DNA of 5,810 nt from Bacillota bacterium. Its GTDB lineage: Bacteria > Bacillota > Clostridia > Peptostreptococcales > Acidaminobacteraceae. The translations under genes and the position numbers were made by a program. Shown piece after piece: positions 1 through 3,967 of the stretch. The notes under the pieces were generated by a model. That model did no database searches, was not told where the DNA came from, and was given only the letters and a program-made list of their open reading frames with translations. Where the stretch lies: positions 1-5,810 of the forward strand of contig JAUMXJ010000078.1 of assembly GCA_030529205.1 (NCBI GenBank), written 5' to 3'. The stretch's first letter is position 1, and the number at the start of each line of letters is the position of its first letter.

Positions 1-44
1 TGATGTGAGATCGGAGTAAATACGCAAATCATTCATTCTAAAAG

Positions 45-77
45 ACCTCCCGCTATTTCGTGGGAGGTTTCCGTTTT
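45..77 (+). terminator. Intrinsic terminator of an upstream unit
   Basis: A 9-bp stem (ACCTCCCGC at 45-53 with GTGGGAGGT at 60-68, one G-T wobble) closes a 6-nt loop. It is followed by a broken T-rich tail ending in TTTT at 74-77, as expected for a factor-independent terminator on the + strand. The transcription unit it ends lies left of the window. One reading frame from base 2 runs five codons to a TAA at 17-19 and could be that gene's last codons, but this is too short to call. Confidence 0.8.
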
Positions 78-90
78 GCGTGGTATTCAT

Positions 91-111
91 CTATTGACTA
101 ATAATCAATAG
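91..111. promoter_or_regulatory. Perfect inverted repeat, candidate operator
   Basis: CTATTGA (91-97) and TCAATAG (105-111) are perfect 7-base inverted arms around a 7-nt A/T-rich spacer. The repeat covers the -35 hexamer of the promoter at 94-122, so a dimeric repressor bound here would block RNA polymerase. The operon encodes a PadR-family regulator, and such proteins commonly repress their own operon, so PadR is the natural candidate ligand. That link is inference: the repeat is not the ATGT/ACAT type described for several PadR proteins. Confidence 0.45.
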
Positions 112-122
112 CGGAGTAAGAT
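94..122 (+). promoter_or_regulatory. SigA-type promoter of the HAAS/PadR operon
   Basis: TTGACT (94-99) and TAAGAT (117-122) are separated by exactly 17 bases, each one mismatch from the housekeeping consensus. Transcription would start near 129, giving a leader of about 48 nt before the GTG start at 177. No other plausible pair was seen between the upstream terminator and the gene. Confidence 0.7.
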
Positions 123-176
123 ATTGTCATCACCATTAGAAACATTGTTGTTGACAGCGTCAGAAGGGAGGTTGAG

Positions 177-974
177 GTGGATATTGATAAATATATTGAA
201 AAGTTGCGGTTATTTCTTTCGCTTAGTTTTCGTGCAGAAGATGTGTCGGACATCACTTCCGAATACAGAACTTATCTTGAGGAAGATTTAAAAAACGGTT
301 GCGATGAGGATGAAATGATTAGGCGATACGGAAGCCCGCGTGTTCTCGCAAAAAAACTAAGAAAAGAAAACGGTATGTTTTTGTTTAAGCTCGGGTTCAT
401 AGTCCGAATGGCGGTTCTTTGTATTACCTGTGTGTTCGGGGTATTATTTTGGGGATATTTAGCGGAATCCATCCTGAGTTTTGCCGCTTATTTGATTATG
501 TCGATTGCCGCAGTTCGGTTTGCAATGGGAGGGTCTGTTCGCAAAAGGAAGAATACATCTGAACGTTATGTAAAAAATAGATTATTTCTCACTTCGCATT
601 TCGTATTATTGGCGAGTGCTCTTGTTGCAGTCTTCATAAACATCAATATAGTCACGCTTATCGGGAAAGGATTTGACGTATCTTCTCAGGTGTACTTGGT
701 GTATTACGGCAGTATGCTCGTCTATATCATCGCATGGTTGCAATCCCTGTTCTGTTTCTTAACCGGGAACGGGATTTATTTTTCTCTGACCTGTCATGCT
801 ATGGGGGGAATATTTATGACTCTGTTTATGTACAACCGATACTACAATATGGACTACACGAATATTCCGTACCGCACGGTGTTTCAATCATCCGCACTAT
901 ATCTGATCGGCGCTCTTCTGAGCGTTGCAATTTATTTATCCTATGCCGAGAAAAGGATAGGAAAAACAGGTTAA
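177..974 (+). CDS. HAAS-domain polytopic membrane protein
   Basis: This 265-residue protein has an N-terminal helical HAAS domain (DUF1700-like, residues 1-65) with the family's pattern: MDIDKYIEKLRLFL, an acidic EYRTYLEEDL segment, and a glycine turn before PRVLAKKL. About six predicted membrane helices follow (roughly 72-93, 96-117, 137-160, 172-195, 199-219 and 238-256), with a basic loop near 121-134. HAAS domains are cytoplasmic signalling modules found beside PadR-type regulators. Here the likely role is an integral membrane partner or sensor working with the PadR protein encoded 11 bases downstream. The start is GTG at 177, placed 5 nt after AGGGAGG (165-171). No enzymatic motif is visible and the membrane part matches no family I recognise. 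The gene is visibly more A+T-rich than the chemoreceptor and exported-protein genes to its right. Confident on the HAAS domain and membrane topology; the molecular function is unknown. Confidence 0.85.
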   Translation: MDIDKYIEKLRLFLSLSFRAEDVSDITSEYRTYLEEDLKNGCDEDEMIRRYGSPRVLAKKLRKENGMFLFKLGFIVRMAVLCITCVFGVLFWGYLAESILSFAAYLIMSIAAVRFAMGGSVRKRKNTSERYVKNRLFLTSHFVLLASALVAVFININIVTLIGKGFDVSSQVYLVYYGSMLVYIIAWLQSLFCFLTGNGIYFSLTCHAMGGIFMTLFMYNRYYNMDYTNIPYRTVFQSSALYLIGALLSVAIYLSYAEKRIGKTG

Positions 975-979
975 GGCGG
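973..979 (+). promoter_or_regulatory. Ribosome binding site fixing the padR TTG start
   Basis: AAGGCGG overlaps the TAA stop of the HAAS gene (972-974) and sits 6 nt before TTG at 986. This supports TTG as the start rather than the in-frame ATGs at 998 or 1010, neither of which has a comparable site. Its overlap with the upstream stop suggests translational coupling. Confidence 0.6.
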
Positions 980-985
980 TGCATC

Positions 986-1300
986 TTGAATCCTCAAATG
1001 AAAAAAGGAATGATTGAAATGTGCATTTTGTACTGCGTATCAAAAAATGATTTGTACGGGTATGATGTGATGAAACGAATGGGTGCATATTTCAGTGATG
1101 TTGATACGAGTACATTCTACTCGATTTTACGCAGGCTCCATAAGGAGAAGGATTTGGACTGCTACTTCGTTGAAAGTTCGGAAGGTCCACAACGAAAGTA
1201 TTATACAATTACGGAAAAGGGGAGAGAGACATTATTGAAATTGCGACAAGATTGGGACGCAATATCCGATGTGGTAAATCAAATATTTCGAGAAGAGTAA
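986..1300 (+). CDS. PadR-family transcriptional regulator
   Basis: From the TTG start the product is 104 residues, the usual length of a small PadR protein (the winged helix with a single C-terminal dimerisation helix). Family landmarks in order: the N-terminal NPQMKKGMIEMCILYCVS helix, the LYGYDVMKRM segment with its YGY (24-26), a recognition helix around residues 40-52 (TSTFYSILRRL), and a basic wing from about 65 with RKYYTITEKGRETL. A dimerisation helix fills the remainder. The frame stays open upstream to an ATG at 734, but that part overlaps the HAAS gene and has no PadR homology, so it is not used. The regulator is cytoplasmic, binds DNA as a dimer, and most likely represses its own operon through the inverted repeat at 91-111. 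In many genomes the PadR gene precedes the HAAS gene; here the order is reversed. The inducing signal is not apparent. Confidence 0.9.
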   Translation: MNPQMKKGMIEMCILYCVSKNDLYGYDVMKRMGAYFSDVDTSTFYSILRRLHKEKDLDCYFVESSEGPQRKYYTITEKGRETLLKLRQDWDAISDVVNQIFREE

Positions 1301-1322
1301 TGCAGTCATGATGCCTATTCAT

Positions 1323-1357
1323 AAAAAAAGCCCCGGAGGGCGCAAGCGCCTTGGGGC
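1323..1357 (-). terminator. Intrinsic terminator of the chemoreceptor gene
   Basis: Read on the - strand, a hairpin pairs GCCCC with GGGGC and GGCGC with GCGCC around a 2-nt loop, with a small unequal internal loop between the two helices (1357 down to 1330). It runs directly into seven Ts (1329-1323). It lies about 45 bases past the TAA of the chemoreceptor (1402-1404), after the companion hairpin at 1359-1383. Confidence 0.8.
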
Positions 1358-1358
1358 G

Positions 1359-1383
1359 AAACCGCCTCGAGGGGCGGTTTTTT
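1359..1383 (+). terminator. Intrinsic terminator of the HAAS/PadR operon
   Basis: AAACCGCC (1359-1366) pairs with GGCGGTTT (1373-1380) around the loop TCGAGG, and the stem merges into six Ts (1378-1383). On the + strand this is the hairpin that carries the T-tract; the neighbouring hairpin at 1330-1357 carries one only on the - strand. It lies about 60 bases after the PadR stop. Confidence 0.85.
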
Positions 1384-1401
1384 ATGGATGTACATCATAC
1401 T

Positions 1402-3432
1402 TTAAATTTGGAACTTATGAATTTCAGAGTGCAGATCATCCGACAGTTGTTTGAGTTCTTCAGCGTATCCTGCAAACTCTTCGACATTCGCATTGATTTC
1501 TTCCGTTGATGCGGTGAGCTCCTGTGTTGCAGCGGCGCTCTCCTGAGAAACGGAGGACACATTGTGAATGATTTTGAGCAATTTGTTTTTGTTTTCGCCG
1601 GTTTGTCTGATTGCGACGGAGATGTCCGCGACTTTTTCAGACATTTCGGTAATCGAGGTGAGGATTTTGTCGAAAATTTCCTTGGTGTTTGCGACGGCAA
1701 CATCCTGTGCTTTGACCACATCCCCCGTTACCTTGATGGATTCGGCAACCTGAGAAGCTTTATTTTGAATGCCTTCGATGATGACCTTGATTTCTTCCGT
1801 AGAAACCTTGGACTCTTCGGCGAGTTTTCTGATTTCATTCGCGACGACGGAGAATCCGCGCCCTGCATCTCCCGCTCTCGCAGCTTCAATTCCGGCATTG
1901 AGAGAGAGCAGATTGGTCTGAGCGGTGATGGACGCGAGTGCGTCGGAGATATTGCTGATCTGCAAAGAGCTGTTGTACATATCATCGACAACACGGCTCA
2001 CTTCATTGGTGGCATTCTTGGCGTCCTCGGATTTTTCCGTGAGGGTATCGATTGTCTTAAAGCCGGTCTCACTGAGCTTTTTGGTATAAGTGAAGATGGC
2101 GTGGATTTTCTCTGAATTCTCGGTGATATAGTCGAGTTGATTCGACACTTTTTCCATTTCGATCAGACCGTTTTGCGCATCTTCCGCCTGACTGACCGCG
2201 CCTTGCGACAATTCAGTGACGGACTTTGTGATGTCTTCGACGGCGGTGCTCACTTCTCCCGCGTTGACGGCGAGGTTCGTCGACGTGTTCATGACGCTGT
2301 CTGCGGACTTGACCACGCTCTCCAGCAGAGAGGATACATTGTCGAGCATTTGATCCAGCCCTTCCGTGAGTTTGCCGAATTCGTCCCTTCTGTGTCTTCC
2401 CACGCGCACGGTCAAATCTCCCTGTGCGGCGGTATCAAACGACGAGGTCACCTTGTGAATCGCCCGGGAGATGTCGGTGCTGATAAAGACGGCGACTCCG
2501 ATGCTGATGAGCGCCATAATCAGGATGATGAAAATGGTCGTGACGCGGATGAAATGCGTGTCGTCATCGAGCTCCGATGTGTTGATGCTCGTGCAGATGG
2601 TCCACCCGGTTGAGAGATTGGTGGTAAACGCACCGAAGTGCTCCTTTCCCTGTTTGCCTTGATAGCGGATGAATCCTTCCTCTCTATTCTTGATATTGTT
2701 TGTAAATTCGACATTGATGTCCGCGATGTTTTTTCCGAGGAGCGAGGAATCCGGATGGGATACCAGGACGCCGTTTTCGTCGAACATGAACAGATAACCG
2801 GTTCTGCCGATCTTTTTGGAGGAAACCTAACTCGAGATGGTTTCAAGAGAGAAGTCCGCCGCGACGACGCCGACGAGTTTGTCCTGTTTATAAACGCCTC
2901 TGGATATGGTGACTACGGATTTTCCGCTGATCGGATCCAGATACGGTTTGCTGATGACGGATTGGTTCTTGCGGTTCACAGCGGCTTTGTACCATTCGCG
3001 CTCGGTAGGCTTGTAATTGCTTGGGAAATCCAGATGCGGAACGGTGTAAATGCGATTGTCCGCAGTTCCGACGTAGATGACGTCGACATCGGGCTTTGCC
3101 TCCTTGATGCTCGTGAAGAGTGCAATGGTATGTTCGACTTGCTCTTTTTCGTCCAAATGTTGCAGATAATCGCTCTGCGATGAAATATCGACGATTTGTT
3201 GTAAAGACTTAAAGTATTCATCAAGGTTTTCGCTGATAAACGAGAGCGCCTCTTCACTCATGGAGCTGAGTTTTTCGGTCAGCTTGTTCTTGGTCTGAAC
3301 ATTGGCGGTAATGCCGATGGTAATCAGGGGCACCAGACAAATCAAAGCCATGACGAGCAAGAGCTTTCTGCCGATCGATCCGGACTTTACGCCAAATTTT
3401 GAACCTGTTTTAGAACCCATTTTGTGCTTCAT
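1402..3432 (-). pseudogene. dCache methyl-accepting chemotaxis protein, split by an amber codon
   Basis: One frame from ATG at 3432 to TAA at 1402-1404 encodes a 676-position chemoreceptor, interrupted once by TAG at position 202. Domains in order: first membrane helix (~24-43), periplasmic/extracellular double Cache domain (~45-295), second membrane helix (~298-318), HAMP (~319-370), and a long coiled-coil signalling domain (~376-660). The signalling hairpin tip, near 505-535, has QTNLLSLNAGIEAARAGDAG and then GRGFSVVANEIRKLAEES, which contact CheA/CheW. A QESAAATQELTASTEEI segment (631-647) resembles an adaptation/methylation region. The distal Cache lobe holds Y140, R145, W147, Y148, Y164 and D193, the spacing recalled for amino-acid-binding dCache receptors such as PctA, so the ligand was probably an amino acid. 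The membrane-proximal lobe begins KIGRTGYLFMFDENG right after the stop. With the stop, only 201 residues (2827-3432) would be made: one membrane helix plus the distal lobe, with no signalling output. The downstream piece opens at ATG 2787 (461 codons) but has no ribosome binding site and would begin inside the Cache fold. Upstream of the gene start is an AAAGGGGG stretch 9 nt from ATG. A sequencing error, strain-specific nonsense mutation or amber readthrough would each fit. Confidence 0.85.
2827..2829 (-). other. In-frame amber codon inside the chemoreceptor
   Basis: On the - strand the codons read ...ATC TCG AGT TAG GTT TCC TCC AAA AAG ATC GGC..., that is LETISS-stop-VSSKKIGRTGY. Compared with typical dCache receptors (SLDTL..xVSSIKIGKTGY), the stop takes the place of exactly one residue, usually hydrophobic, so no bases are gained or lost. 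TTG (Leu) to TAG would be a one-base change; CAG, GAG, TGG or a Tyr codon are alternatives. The complete genes here with visible ends (HAAS, PadR and this gene's own end) all stop with TAA. Confidence 0.9.
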
Positions 3433-3589
3433 ATGATACTTCCCCCTTTGGGATTATTGTGTAACATCAGCGGTGTATATTCTTTTGGGAATATTATTTC
3501 AGAAATGAAAGGAATCCGCAGGAATATTCTGTGTAGAAAATTTAGAAAACAGTAAATGTGGTACATTGAATAATCGTTAAGTTCGCTTC

Positions 3590-3618
3590 ATTAAATAATA
3601 AAATGGAAAGTCTGTCAA
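3590..3618 (-). promoter_or_regulatory. SigA-type promoter of the chemoreceptor gene
   Basis: On the - strand TTGACA (3618-3613, perfect) and TTTAAT (3595-3590, one mismatch from TATAAT) are spaced by 17 bases. Transcription would begin near 3583, leaving a leader of about 150 nt before the ATG at 3432. A second, weaker TTGACA lies at 3740-3735 with CATTAT 18 bases downstream. Confidence 0.6.
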
Positions 3619-3773
3619 GACATTCCGCTCACTATGTTTCCTTGTTCATAAGTATTACACGGATGAAAAGAATTATCCGATAGACAAGAAATTTTATCTA
3701 AAAAATTGAAATAATGTCGCGCCGAAAATCAATTTGTCAACATAATAACATACATCGGTAACATTAAACGGTT

Positions 3774-3799
3774 TAAAAAATGGAGAAATATGCCGATAC
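3774..3799 (+). promoter_or_regulatory. Sigma-28/SigD-type promoter before the exported protein
   Basis: TAAA (3774-3777), a 14-base spacer and GCCGATAC (3792-3799) match the motility sigma factor consensus, TAAA, about 15 bases, GCCGATAA/T, with only the last -10 base differing. Transcription would start near 3806, about 160 nt before the ATG at 3968. No equally good SigA pair was found on the + strand in this intergenic region. The motif sits beside a chemoreceptor gene, which fits a motility theme, but it is a sequence match only. Confidence 0.5.
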
Positions 3800-3837
3800 T
3801 TTTTGCGTAAGCTCTTTTTGTGCGTTTTTTTGCGTCC

Positions 3838-3877
3838 AAAAAATCCCCGGACTTTTTTCCGAAGAGAAAAAAGGGGA
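3838..3877 (-). terminator. Terminator-like hairpin facing the chemoreceptor
   Basis: Read on the - strand, TCCCC pairs with GGGGA (3877-3873 with 3848-3844) and TTTTTTC with GAAAAAA (3872-3866 with 3859-3853). There is a one-sided GTCC bulge (3852-3849) and a 6-nt loop, followed immediately by six Ts (3843-3838). It could stop antisense transcripts leaving the exported-protein gene before they reach the chemoreceptor promoter. Half of the stem is A-T, so strength is uncertain, and the same bases could form a leader hairpin in the + strand transcript. Confidence 0.35.
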
Positions 3878-3956
3878 GAAAAAGGGGGGAGAAAACGCGG
3901 GAGCAAATGAAGAAAGCTTGAAGCGAAACAAACGCCTGAAATAGACGGTGAAATAC

Positions 3957-3961
3957 GGAGG
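3957..3961 (+). promoter_or_regulatory. Ribosome binding site of the exported-protein gene
   Basis: A perfect GGAGG lies 6 nt before ATG at 3968, at optimal distance. It fixes the start of a gene whose 3' end is outside the window. Confidence 0.8.
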
Positions 3962-3967
3962 AACACA

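Larger units (their letters stand above)
3433..3967. other. Divergent intergenic control region, no gene seen
   Basis: These 535 bases separate the divergently oriented chemoreceptor and exported-protein genes. The chemoreceptor-proximal part is A+T-rich and holds a - strand promoter (3590-3618) and several GAATATT-like motifs (3477-3529). The other end holds a SigD-type + strand motif (3774-3799), T-rich TTTTTGCGT repeats (3800-3835), a terminator-like hairpin readable on the - strand (3838-3877) and a purine-rich leader up to the ribosome binding site. Open frames crossing this part on the - strand are low-complexity and antisense to the exported protein. I saw no tRNA, riboswitch core or small coding gene. 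Confidence 0.6.

Noticed and set aside
151..156. Second TTGACA box before the HAAS gene
   Set aside because: The -10 position 17 bases downstream falls on the ribosome binding site/start region and has no TATAAT-like sequence.
734..985. Upstream extension of the PadR frame to ATG 734
   Set aside because: It overlaps the HAAS gene and lacks PadR similarity; the TTG at 986 with AAGGCGG gives a standard-length PadR protein.
1564..2613. Long + strand open frames (1564-2115, 2137-2613) across the chemoreceptor
   Set aside because: They are antisense to well-conserved chemoreceptor coding sequence, have no ribosome binding site and show no recognisable domain.
1402..2787. Chemoreceptor 3' half as an independent gene from ATG 2787
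   Set aside because: The ATG falls inside a Cache beta strand, there is no Shine-Dalgarno sequence before it, and the sequence between the amber codon and this ATG is clearly part of the same domain.
2827..2829. Pyrrolysine insertion at the amber codon
   Set aside because: Chemoreceptors are not known to need pyrrolysine, and no pyl gene or downstream recoding element is visible; a nonsense mutation or sequence error is simpler. Kept only as something to test.
2638..3183. + strand 181-codon open frame over the chemoreceptor sensor domain
   Set aside because: Shadow of the Cache-domain coding strand; no start signal or homology.
3673..3700. SigD-like site on the - strand for the chemoreceptor (TCGGATAA with TAGA upstream)
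   Set aside because: Two mismatches in the -10 and one in the -35, while a much better SigA-type promoter lies closer to the gene.
3433..3967. Riboswitch (for example cyclic-di-GMP) in the intergenic leader
   Set aside because: No conserved riboswitch core sequence was recognised; the region is low-complexity T-rich and purine-rich sequence instead.
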